Assembly (NCBI RefSeq): GCF_014208105.1
Contig: NZ_JACHMQ010000001.1
Coordinates: forward strand, 7,936,001 to 8,000,000
Direction: 5' to 3'
DNA from: Actinomadura coerulea
Lineage (GTDB): Bacteria > Actinomycetota > Actinomycetes > Streptosporangiales > Streptosporangiaceae
Length of the DNA: 64,000 bases
Part shown: positions 42,620-48,907 of the stretch, in pieces
Position numbering within the stretch: position 1 is the first letter of the stretch
Layout of the letters: each line of letters starts with the position of its first letter
The notes under the pieces: generated by a model
Told to the model about the DNA's origin: nothing
Seen by the model: only the letters and a program-made list of their open reading frames with translations
Database searches by the model: none
Program-made: the position numbers and the translations under genes

Positions 42620-44155
42620 ATGAAGGCAGGACTACACGGACGCAAGTCGCGGTACGTAAAAGCTGGGCTCCACGGCCGGAAGTCACGCGTTGTTGACGAA
42701 GGTGTGGACGCGCTGTCCATCGAGACGCAGCTAGACCGCGGGCACAAGTGGGCCACGGTGGAAGGCTACGACGTTGCCGCGGAGTACACAGAGAACGTAT
42801 CCGCGTGGACCGGCAAGGCACGCCCACAGATCGATCGTGCGATGGACGATCTGATCGCCGGCCGGATCGACGTCCTATGGTGCTACGCACTCGACAGATT
42901 CACGCGGCGCGGCGCGCGGATGATCCTGGAGATCATGGACCAGCCCGCGAGCGTCCGACCGTGGATCATCTTTGACCACGAGCAGATGAACACCCGGAAC
43001 GACGCGTACCGGCTCCCGCTGATCATGCTTGCGGAAATGGCACTCCAGTACTCCGACCGCCTATCCAAGAACGTGCGATCCACGTTCCACCGTATGCGGG
43101 AAAGCGGCGACTGGACGGGACGCGCACCATACGGAACGCGGGTCCGCGCCGGCACCCGCAAGCTAGAACCTGACCCGGACACGTGGCCTCACATCATGGA
43201 GGCGTACACCGCGGTAGGCGCGGGGGTGTCGCTGCGGGCAGTCGCAGTGATGTTCAACGAACGTGGAGTGCCTTCCCCGCGCGGTACCGAATGGGCCTCG
43301 CGAACGCTGTGGGCGATGATCCATCACCCGGCATACGAGGGTCTCCAGGTGGCATACGACGGAGGGAAGCCCTACGCGTACCGCGACGCACACGGGCACA
43401 CTGTGCGTGCGTTCGCGGACGACGCGGAGGCGCTGCCGGCCGATCTCGTACGCGCCGCACGTACCGCACTCTCCGGCCGATCGTTCGACATGCAAGGTAA
43501 ACGGGGAACCGCCTCCGCGGAACTCACGGGGACGATGCACTGTCAAGGTTGCGGCGGGCCCATGGCGCGGACCGGCAAGGCATACCGATGCTCGCGCCAC
43601 ATCCGCGGCGTGCACTGCCCGAACCCCGCGACCGTCCAGGCACACCACGTGGAGCCGATGGTCCGTGAAGCGTTCCTCGCGTACGTGACCGCGCTCGACC
43701 CCGCGGACCCTGACGACCTTGACACGTGGGCAGAGATCGCAACCCGCTGGAAACTCCACACGGACCCAACCATCGTCGCGGACAACCGCGAGGCGACCCG
43801 CGCGGTCACAGACCTGGAGAAGCGGCTCCGGCGACTCCGCGACGACCGCGAAGCCGGCCTGTACGACGATGACCCCGCCGACTACGCGCGTCGCGTGCGG
43901 GACCTCCAGGACGCGCTAAAGGACGCACGCGACAACGCGGGAGACACCGGAGTTGTCAACCTCCCAGACTTCGCGGGCATGGAGTACGAGGAACTGTCAA
44001 CCGGGCTGATGCGAGTGTCAACCGCGGAGCGGCGGGCGCTGTTGTCATCCGCCATCGCAGGTGTAATCGTCAACCGCGCCCCACGCGGGACACAGCGGTT
44101 CGACCCGGACCGCGTGCGGATTGTGCTGGTCAGCGGGGAGGACATCCGTCGTTGA
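42620..44155 (+). CDS. int: Large serine recombinase (phage integrase)
   Basis: The 511-residue protein has a resolvase N-domain (GRKSRVVDEG with the catalytic Ser; DVLWCYALDRFTRRG; EMALQYSDRLSKNVRS), a recombinase domain (TGRAPYGTRV, RTLWAMIHHPAYEGLQ), a zinc-ribbon (MHCQGCGGPMARTGKAYRCS) and a C-terminal coiled coil (TDLEKRLRRLRDDREAGLYD). It integrates the phage without host factors; excision would need a directionality factor. The first 24 residues contain the segment KAGLHGRKSR twice, encoded by mostly different synonymous codons, so the catalytic motif is duplicated. It lies next to the attachment site. Confidence 0.95.
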   Translation: MKAGLHGRKSRYVKAGLHGRKSRVVDEGVDALSIETQLDRGHKWATVEGYDVAAEYTENVSAWTGKARPQIDRAMDDLIAGRIDVLWCYALDRFTRRGARMILEIMDQPASVRPWIIFDHEQMNTRNDAYRLPLIMLAEMALQYSDRLSKNVRSTFHRMRESGDWTGRAPYGTRVRAGTRKLEPDPDTWPHIMEAYTAVGAGVSLRAVAVMFNERGVPSPRGTEWASRTLWAMIHHPAYEGLQVAYDGGKPYAYRDAHGHTVRAFADDAEALPADLVRAARTALSGRSFDMQGKRGTASAELTGTMHCQGCGGPMARTGKAYRCSRHIRGVHCPNPATVQAHHVEPMVREAFLAYVTALDPADPDDLDTWAEIATRWKLHTDPTIVADNREATRAVTDLEKRLRRLRDDREAGLYDDDPADYARRVRDLQDALKDARDNAGDTGVVNLPDFAGMEYEELSTGLMRVSTAERRALLSSAIAGVIVNRAPRGTQRFDPDRVRIVLVSGEDIRR

Positions 44156-44307
44156 CAGTGTGAACGGGTGTACACGCCGGAGTGTCAACCGTGCACACCC
44201 GTAAACACGAATGTGTAACGGAGGCTGCGTGTACCGTCCACGGGGTTGCGTGTACTGTCCACGGGGCGTACAGTCGTGTCAACAGCGAAGAACAACGGAG
44301 GTTGACA
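43954..44307. repeat. Cluster of TGTCAAC words (stoperator-like), left
   Basis: TGTCAAC occurs on the + strand at 43954, 43995, 44016, 44183 and 44277 and on the minus strand at 44151-44157 and 44301-44307. The flanks often match GTGTCAACCG. The reverse complement GTTGACA contains a consensus -35 box. Five sites lie in or at the end of int and two flank the next start. A similar cluster occurs at 61,332-61,771. Confidence 0.7.
44226..44266. repeat. Two 20-bp direct repeats with 21-bp period
   Basis: TGCGTGTACCGTCCACGGGG (44226-44245) is repeated at 44247-44266 with one change. A partial inverted copy, CCGTGGAC, lies at 44308-44315. The spacing of two helix turns, just upstream of the 88-residue gene, suggests an operator pair for a phage regulator. 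Confidence 0.65.
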
Positions 44308-44309
44308 CC

Positions 44310-44576
44310 GTGGACATGGGCAACGGACAGACCTATGACGAAATGGTCGCTGAGACGGCCGCGAAGCTTCGCACGCGGACGCAAAAGAAGGAAGAGGCGC
44401 GGGTGTTGCTGCTTCACGGCATTGGCGACGTCTTGGGGTACTGGACGGAGAACAACGCTCACACGGTGGAGGCGCTCGGCAGCGATGACGCGGTGACGGA
44501 GTTCGGGGAGATCCTCAAGCGCGAAGCCGACCGCATCGCCCGCATGCTCGGCTACGAAGAGGCGTGGACCAACTGA
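44310..44576 (+). CDS. Small helical phage protein next to integrase
   Basis: GTG at 44310 is seven bases after GGAGGT and opens an 88-residue frame (VDMGNGQTYDEMVAETAAKL, then LLHGIGDVLGYWTENNAHTV). The protein is charged, probably all helical and soluble, with no recognisable DNA-binding motif. Its position after int and between operator-like repeats suggests regulation or recombination directionality, but I do not recognise it. A strong terminator follows 15 bases later. Confidence 0.65.
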   Translation: MDMGNGQTYDEMVAETAAKLRTRTQKKEEARVLLLHGIGDVLGYWTENNAHTVEALGSDDAVTEFGEILKREADRIARMLGYEEAWTN

Positions 44577-44591
44577 CCGCCACACGCGGTG

Positions 44592-44619
44592 AACCCCCGG
44601 ACACTCTCCGGGGGTTTTT
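44592..44619 (+). terminator. Rho-independent terminator after the int operon
   Basis: AACCCCCGGA (44592-44601) pairs with TCCGGGGGTT (44607-44616) over a 5-base loop, followed by TTTTT. It is 15 bases after the stop of the small gene and fits a classical intrinsic terminator. Confidence 0.92.
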
Positions 44620-44624
44620 CGTTC

Positions 44625-44724
44625 CCCGATGTAGAAATGTAGGTTTGTAGGTCACTTCTGTATTCTCCCTAACGCGTTAAGGGTAATACCAGATCTACGT
44701 TCAAACCTACATTCCTACATCGGG
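44625..44724. repeat. 23-bp inverted repeat built from 8-bp TGTAGG units
   Basis: The arm 44625-44647 (CCCGATGTAGAAATGTAGG plus TTTG) is repeated inverted at 44702-44724 with one mismatch, across a 54-base spacer. The left side holds three spaced TGTAG units. The spacer has a near palindrome around AACGCGTT. It may be an operator, a replication or recombination site, or the edge of an inserted element. Confidence 0.75.
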
Positions 44725-45010
44725 CCCTGCGCGCCGGCTGCGGAGGCTGTGGGCCGCGATGGGCGCGCGAGGTGGGCCGCGTGGCGCACGGAGGATGTTA
44801 CGTAGCCGTTACCTAGAAACCCCCGGATTTGGGCCTGAAACTAGAACACCCGGAGCCATAACTATAGTGAGGCACCGATAAGAGCTGCGCGACGCGCGGC
44901 GCGGTTCCGCTCGCGGGAGATTGCCGCGGCCGGCGGTCCCAAGGGGATGAGGGAAGCCACGCGGTATCTAGGGGCGTGGCACGCGGCGGGAGTGGTTTCC
45001 CGCTTGCATG
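44725..45010. other. Phage intergenic region before the tRNA-like cluster
   Basis: No gene is supported. It contains CCGGAGCCATAAC at 44850-44862, a 13-mer found again at 63477-63489, followed here by CTATAGTG that could serve as a -10 (TATAGT). A promoter for the tRNA-like cluster is plausible, but no -35 at the right distance is evident. Confidence 0.4.
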
Positions 45011-45077
45011 GGGACGGTAGCTCAATTGGTAGAGCGGCCTGATCAGCACGATGGGGGTTCGAGACCCTCCCGTCCCT
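45011..45077 (+). tRNA. tRNA-Ile(GAT)-like gene with a shortened anticodon stem
   Basis: GGGACGG and CCGTCCC give a perfect 7-bp acceptor. The D-arm is GCTC/GAGC with a GG-containing loop, and the T-arm is GGGGG-TTCGAGA-CCCTC. Between them only 16 bases remain, which allow a 2-bp stem (GC/GC) closing the 7-base loop CTGATCA (anticodon GAT, U33 present) and a 5-base variable loop. Total length is 67, six less than normal, so three anticodon-stem pairs are missing. It may be a decayed or unusual tRNA. Confidence 0.6.
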
Positions 45078-45124
45078 CAGTGGTGAGTGTCTCCCGGCCT
45101 AGTCAGCCTGTTGGCGCGAGCTAT

Positions 45125-45216
45125 AGAGACGTGGTGTAGGTACGCACCCCGCCGGCACATGGCGCTTGACCGCGCAAATACCGGGGGTGGAGGGGGTTCG
45201 ATTCCCCCCGTCTCGC
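45125..45216 (+). tRNA. tRNA-like element with enlarged anticodon region
   Basis: GAGACG (45126-45131) and CGTCTC form the acceptor, GTGT/GCAC a D-stem with GG in the loop, and GGGGG-TTCGATT-CCCCC a perfect T-arm. CCCCG (45147-45151) can pair with CGGGG (45182-45186) at the right distance from the T-arm but encloses 30 bases instead of 7. A class II reading with a long variable arm is possible; neither gives a clear anticodon. Confidence 0.45.
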
Positions 45217-45218
45217 GA

Positions 45219-45251
45219 GGAGGAAATGCGGGTTCGAATCCCGTTCCCTGC
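45219..45251 (+). tRNA. Isolated tRNA 3' half (T-arm plus acceptor 3' strand)
   Basis: GGAGG, a 4-base variable loop AAAT, a 5-bp T-arm GCGGG-TTCGAAT-CCCGT, and TCCCTGC occur without any D-arm upstream. GGAGG pairs with CCTCC (45327-45331) and TCCCTGC with GCAGGG (45302-45307) of the next element downstream, which would make a circularly permuted tRNA. It may instead be a fragment. Confidence 0.45.
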
Positions 45252-45300
45252 GACTGTGCACAGCGGCAACCGCGCTGTGTGGCCACATGGCGCACGCCGT

Positions 45301-45372
45301 AGCAGGGTGGTGTAATCGGCAACACGCCTCCGTTGATTTGGGGAAGGTCCGGGTTCGAATCCCGCTCCGGGT
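45301..45372 (+). tRNA. tRNA-like element with Gln-type D-arm
   Basis: GGTGTAATCGGCAACACG matches the D-arm of bacterial tRNA-Gln, and CGGG-TTCGAAT-CCCG is a T-arm. Read linearly it is 72 bases long, but the acceptor pairs only 5 of 7 and the anticodon stem has a C-T pair at the loop. Its 5' half pairs better with the 3' half at 45219, and its 3' half (GGGGA, TCCGGGT) pairs better with the 5' half at 45381. Confidence 0.45.
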
Positions 45373-45380
45373 GGTCAAAC

Positions 45381-45458
45381 GCCTGGATGGTGTAAGCGGG
45401 CAGCACATCCCCAACCGGTTCAACGTACGTCAACGGGCTGACTTCGAGTCGTCTGGGC
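45381..45458 (+). tRNA. Degenerate tRNA-like element
   Basis: GCCTGGA and TCTGGGC pair over 7 bp with two G-U pairs, and GTGT/GCAC makes a D-stem. A TTCGA motif is present, but no proper T-stem or anticodon stem forms inside the element. TCCCC (45408-45412) pairs perfectly with GGGGA (45340-45344) upstream. Confidence 0.35.
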
Positions 45459-45522
45459 GTGCGTGCGCGGAGGAGAGCGGAAGGCGTTCTCGCTGGGCGC
45501 TAACCCCTCCGCGCTTCTACTT

Positions 45523-45644
45523 CGCAGGGTCGTCTAGCGGCCTAGGACATCACGCACGATCCGGTTCGAGTCCGGCGGGTAGCGAAGCGACGTCCCGCGA
45601 ATGGCCCCTTCGTGATAACGCCGGTTCGAATCCGGCCCCTGCGC
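45523..45644 (+). tRNA. tRNA-Glu-like gene with about 49 extra bases in the anticodon loop
   Basis: CGCAGGG (45523-45529) pairs 7 of 7 with CCCTGCG (45637-45643). The D-arm GTCTAGCGGCCTAGGAC is that of tRNA-Glu. The anticodon stem TCACG (45550-45554)/CGTGA (45611-45615) is perfect. The variable loop is TAAC, and the T-arm GCCGG-TTCGAAT-CCGGC is perfect. The anticodon loop is 56 bases instead of 7 and itself contains a T-arm-like CCGG-TTCGAGT-CCGG. No simple excision restores U33, so the anticodon is not determined. Confidence 0.6.
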
Positions 45645-45650
45645 TTTCTT

Positions 45651-45675
45651 CCCCGCGTGCTCCGGCACTGCGGGG
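45651..45675 (+). terminator. Stem-loop at the end of the tRNA-like cluster
   Basis: CCCCGCGTGC pairs with GCACTGCGGGG (one bulged T) around TCCG, starting 7 bases after the last tRNA-like element. No T run follows, so it may be a processing or weak termination signal. Confidence 0.55.
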
Positions 45676-45779
45676 CGTTCATAGCCACCGTCCCTAGGGC
45701 GCTGAGAGCCGCTCTCGCGGACGTTCAGCCAACGGCGGGTAGTGGCTTACGGGGACGCTGTGTGCGTCGCTAGGGGGTT

Positions 45780-46109
45780 GTGGTGGCGGGTCCTGAAACA
45801 CAGTGGGCCGCGGGGATGCGGGTCACAGCGGACCGCCTCCGCAAGAACGGTGTGCAGTCGGGCGGGGTAACTGTTTCGTTCACCGCGCGGGCTGCCTGGA
45901 CTGTGAACATTACCTTCCCGGTACCGTTCACGTCGCCTCCGGTGATGTCCGCGAACATCGCGTCGGGTGCGGGGTCGACTGCGCGATGGGGAGCGCGGGC
46001 GATCAACATCACCCCTGAGGGGTTCCAGCTCTTTCTGTTCGCGGGTACCAGTGGCGCGACTGCCACATGGGACAACATCGGAGTCAGTTGGATTGCGCAT
46101 GGTGTGTGA
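45780..46109 (+). CDS. H-type lectin-like phage protein
   Basis: The 109-residue protein has a central segment WTVNITFPVPFTSPPVMSAN, ending in TATWDNIGVSWIAHGV. This fits the H-type lectin fold found in phage tail fibres and decoration proteins (aromatic strand, FPxPFxxPP, final WIA). It probably binds a surface sugar or forms a trimeric tip. The GTG start has AGGGGG upstream. It lies before the terminase genes, away from the tail module, so a late or accessory role is possible. Its TGA overlaps the HNH start. Confidence 0.65.
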   Translation: MVAGPETQWAAGMRVTADRLRKNGVQSGGVTVSFTARAAWTVNITFPVPFTSPPVMSANIASGAGSTARWGARAINITPEGFQLFLFAGTSGATATWDNIGVSWIAHGV

Positions 46110-46393
46110 TGCCGGCGTGGCGTAGGTCGCCGCTTCCTGCTAATTGGGCTGCGCTTCGCGTTGCTGTGTTCCGCCGCGATGGGTGGGTGTGTCAGCTACA
46201 GGGACCGCGGTGTGCGGGCAGGGCTACCGAGGTGGACCACGTCGAGGGACACAGCGATCATCGACTGTCGAACCTTCGATCTGCGTGCAAGCCATGTCAT
46301 GCAACACGCACTGGTCAGCAGGGTGCGGCTGCGCGGTCGCGTCCGTCTAGGCTGCGGCCGGCGGAGGCTCACCCGTCGCTACGGTCACGGTGA
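46109..46393 (+). CDS. HNH endonuclease
   Basis: The 94-residue protein contains a full HNH motif: FRRDGWVCQLQGPRCAGRAT, EVDHVEGHSDHRLSNLRSAC and KPCHATRTGQQ, with the His-Asn-His and four Cys of a zinc-supported fold. HNH proteins encoded beside the terminase are often required for cos cleavage and packaging in HK97-like phages. The ATG overlaps the preceding stop (TGATG). Confidence 0.88.
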   Translation: MPAWRRSPLPANWAALRVAVFRRDGWVCQLQGPRCAGRATEVDHVEGHSDHRLSNLRSACKPCHATRTGQQGAAARSRPSRLRPAEAHPSLRSR

Positions 46394-46435
46394 GTGACGC
46401 AAGGCTGTGACCTGCGACGATGTCCTATCTGCCCT

Positions 46436-46480
46436 GGTCGGTGGTGGGGGGACCCCCCTCCCACCTGGGGGGATGTCGAA
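46436..46480. other. GC-rich symmetric tract, candidate cos region
   Basis: Between HNH and the small terminase there is a 166-base gap with an imperfect palindrome centred on GGGGGGACCCCCC and a following CCCACCTGGGGGG. Phage cohesive-end sites lie in this position in HK97-like genomes, but no consensus is known for this phage. Nothing else is seen up to 46559. Confidence 0.3.
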
Positions 46481-46559
46481 CGGTAGGGGTTAGCGCGCGG
46501 AATTTTGTACGGGTTTCCAGGGCGTGACCTTGCACGGATTGTGACGGCCGCCGGAGGCG

Positions 46560-46736
46560 CTAGCCGATGCCCGTGAAGTAGGCCGGCGTACCGCGCTCGC
46601 ACTCTTCGCACGCCACGACTTCGGCGCGCTGGTCCGCGCGGCTGACGGTGACGATGTGCCCGCAGTCCAGGCCGGCCGCTGTCCACCTCGCGCCCGGCGT
46701 TGCAACTTTGACGATCTTGCGCAGCGGCGCAGTCAT
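46560..46736 (-). CDS. Small zinc-ribbon-like protein on the minus strand
   Basis: A 58-codon frame from ATG 46736 to TAG encodes MTAPLRKIVKVATPGARWT, then LDCGHIVTVSRADQ and VACEECERGTPAYF. Spaced CGH and CEEC suggest a zinc ribbon. It is the only minus-strand frame in the phage block that looks coding. There is no good ribosome-binding site, so confidence is moderate. Similar short CxH...CxxC proteins are common in actinophages. Confidence 0.5.
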   Translation of the reverse strand: MTAPLRKIVKVATPGARWTAAGLDCGHIVTVSRADQRAEVVACEECERGTPAYFTGIG

Positions 46737-46774
46737 GCCGCGAGCGTACCGCGATGCCGGAGGGAGGCGACGAC

Positions 46775-47194
46775 ATGGGGACGCGTGGACCTGTTCCGAA
46801 GCGCAGCGATAAGCGTCGTCGCCGGAACGCTGACAGCGCGGTCGACACGATCGAGATTCCCGCGGACGCCGAACCGGTGGAGGCTCCGCCGTTGGGGTTC
46901 ACCACGAACGCCATCGCGATGGAGTGGTACGAGTCCCTCGCGTCCAGCGGGCAGGCGCGCTACTTCGAGCCGTCCGATTGGCAGGCCGCGCGCGTGGTCA
47001 CTCAAGAGCTGGGGCGGATGCTCAACTACGGCAAGCCGTCAGGGCAGCTCTTTACCGCGCTGTGGTCCGCGATGGGCGATCTCCTTTCCACCGAAGCCGC
47101 ACGCCGGCGTGTGCGCATGGAGATCGACCGCAGTCAGCCCGCGGAGGGCGAGGACGCCGACGTGATCGAACTTTACAAGGGGTTGGGACTCTGA
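46775..47194 (+). CDS. terS: Terminase small subunit
   Basis: The ATG at 46775 with AGGGAGG upstream gives 139 residues starting MGTRGPVPKRSDKRRRRN, the basic N-terminus typical of actinophage small terminases (P27-like). A helical central region and an acidic C-terminus follow. It should recognise the packaging site and load the large subunit, encoded 13 bases downstream. Confidence 0.85.
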   Translation: MGTRGPVPKRSDKRRRRNADSAVDTIEIPADAEPVEAPPLGFTTNAIAMEWYESLASSGQARYFEPSDWQAARVVTQELGRMLNYGKPSGQLFTALWSAMGDLLSTEAARRRVRMEIDRSQPAEGEDADVIELYKGLGL

Positions 47195-47207
47195 CGGAGG
47201 AGGGTCG

Positions 47208-48890
47208 TTGCAGCGCTACAGCATCGGCCCGACCTGGGAGACGGACCCGGAGAAGCTGCCGCTTCCCCGCGAGGATCTCCACCAGACGCCGGACGGCTTT
47301 TGGATTCCGAAGCCTACGCGTTCGCTCGGTTACGCCGGCCTGACGTGGGGACTGAAGAACGTTCTTCAGCCGGACGGACCGCGTAAGGGACTGCCGTTCA
47401 AGCCGACCGCGGAACAACTGCGGTTCATTCTGTGGTGGTACGCGGTCGACGCGAACGGACAGTTCGTCTACGTCTCCGGCATGTTCCAGCGGATGAAGGG
47501 TGCGGGCAAGGACCCGCTAGGCGCGTTCTTGTGCCTGCTGGAGTTGCTCGGACCTTGCCGCTTCGGCGGGTGGAACGCGGATGGTACGCCGCGAGTGATC
47601 GCGCACAGCGCGCCCTGGGTCGCCGTTACCGCGGTCAGCGAGGAACAGACGCGCAACACGATGGGTCTCTTGGGCCCGATGCTTTCGGACGCTGCGCGGG
47701 AGAAGTACGGCGTTGACGCTGGGCAAAAGATCTGGCACACAACGGCCGGCATCCTCCAGGCGTTCGCGTCGTCGTTCCGGTCGCTGGAGGGTAAGCGCAC
47801 GTCATTCGTGCTGATGAACGAAACTCACCACTGGGTTGCGGGCAACAGCGGACACAGCATGGCGGAGGTCATCGAGAACAACGGCGTGAAGTCGCGGGAC
47901 GGTGCCGCGCGCACGCTCGCGATTACGAACGCGCATATCCCTGGTGAGGACAGCGTCGCTGAACGCATGTGGGATGGCTACCAGTCGTGGCTTGGCGGCC
48001 GGCTCGTCCAGGACGATCCGCCGTATCTGGTGGACAGTCTCCAGGCTCCGCCGGACACCGATCTAGCGGACGACGATTCGCTCCGCGCCGGCATCATCGC
48101 CGCGAGGGGCGACGCGGATTGGCTGGACGTGGACCGCGTGATGAAGGCGGTTCGTGACCCGCGTAAGCCGGTGTCGCAGTCTCGGCGGTATTTCCTCAAT
48201 CAGGTGGTCGCCGCGGAGGACGCTTTCGTGTCGGCTCCGGAGTGGGACGCGATTGCCGCGGAGGGCAAGGCGGTTTCGCCGGAGGATGAGATCGTGATGT
48301 TCTTTGACGGCTCCGTGAACGATGACTCAACCGCCCTGGTGGGCTGCCGCGTGTCGGACGGCCACATTTTCTCGATCGCCGGTTGGGACTGTCCCGCGGG
48401 CCCTGCCGGTAATGACTGGCGGGTCGATAAGGGCGACGTGGACCGCATCGTTCGCGGTGCGCTGCAACACCGCAACGTCCTCGCGTTCTGGGGTGACGTC
48501 CTCCACTTCGAGGGACACCACGATGCGTGGGCGACGGAGTTCGGTCACAAGCTGTTGCTGTGGGCCCGCGAAGGGAAGTTCCGGCACGCAACCGCGTGGG
48601 ACATGCGGCTGAATACGAAGCCGTTCACGGAGGCTTGCGAACGGTTCTATGCGGACGTCGGGGCGGGTGCGATCACGCACGACGGTGACCCCGCGTTGCG
48701 CCTCCACATGTTGAACGCGCGTCGCCGGCCGAACCGCTTCGGCGTGGGGATCGGCAAGGAGAATCGCGATTCCCCGCGGAAGGTCGACCGCGCTGTCTGC
48801 GCTGTGGGCGCGCACATGTTGCGGCGGATGCTGCTGGAGTCGGGCCGCATGGAGAAGCGGAAACAACCCGGCGTGTTGATCGCTTTCTGA
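47208..48890 (+). CDS. terL: Terminase large subunit
   Basis: The TTG-started 560-residue protein has an ATPase domain with Walker A-like RMKGAGKDPLGAFLC, Walker B FVLMNETHHW with the catalytic Glu, and a coupling motif ITNAH. The nuclease domain begins FFDGSVNDDSTALVG with the metal Asp. It drives DNA into the capsid and cuts it. GGAGGAGGG lies just before the TTG. The length is typical of siphovirus terminases. Confidence 0.95.
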   Translation: MQRYSIGPTWETDPEKLPLPREDLHQTPDGFWIPKPTRSLGYAGLTWGLKNVLQPDGPRKGLPFKPTAEQLRFILWWYAVDANGQFVYVSGMFQRMKGAGKDPLGAFLCLLELLGPCRFGGWNADGTPRVIAHSAPWVAVTAVSEEQTRNTMGLLGPMLSDAAREKYGVDAGQKIWHTTAGILQAFASSFRSLEGKRTSFVLMNETHHWVAGNSGHSMAEVIENNGVKSRDGAARTLAITNAHIPGEDSVAERMWDGYQSWLGGRLVQDDPPYLVDSLQAPPDTDLADDDSLRAGIIAARGDADWLDVDRVMKAVRDPRKPVSQSRRYFLNQVVAAEDAFVSAPEWDAIAAEGKAVSPEDEIVMFFDGSVNDDSTALVGCRVSDGHIFSIAGWDCPAGPAGNDWRVDKGDVDRIVRGALQHRNVLAFWGDVLHFEGHHDAWATEFGHKLLLWAREGKFRHATAWDMRLNTKPFTEACERFYADVGAGAITHDGDPALRLHMLNARRRPNRFGVGIGKENRDSPRKVDRAVCAVGAHMLRRMLLESGRMEKRKQPGVLIAF

Positions 48891-48907
48891 CGAAGGGAGG
48901 TAGCGGT

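Noticed and set aside
42576..42890. Extension of the carboxypeptidase frame upstream of 42575
   Set aside because: It runs antisense through the integrase start and shows no M14 similarity; it is chance read-through after the insertion point.
45464..45514. 9-bp inverted repeat GCGCGGAGG/CCTCCGCGC between tRNA-like elements
   Set aside because: It makes a stable stem but fits neither a tRNA acceptor nor a terminator with a T run; too GC-rich to call.
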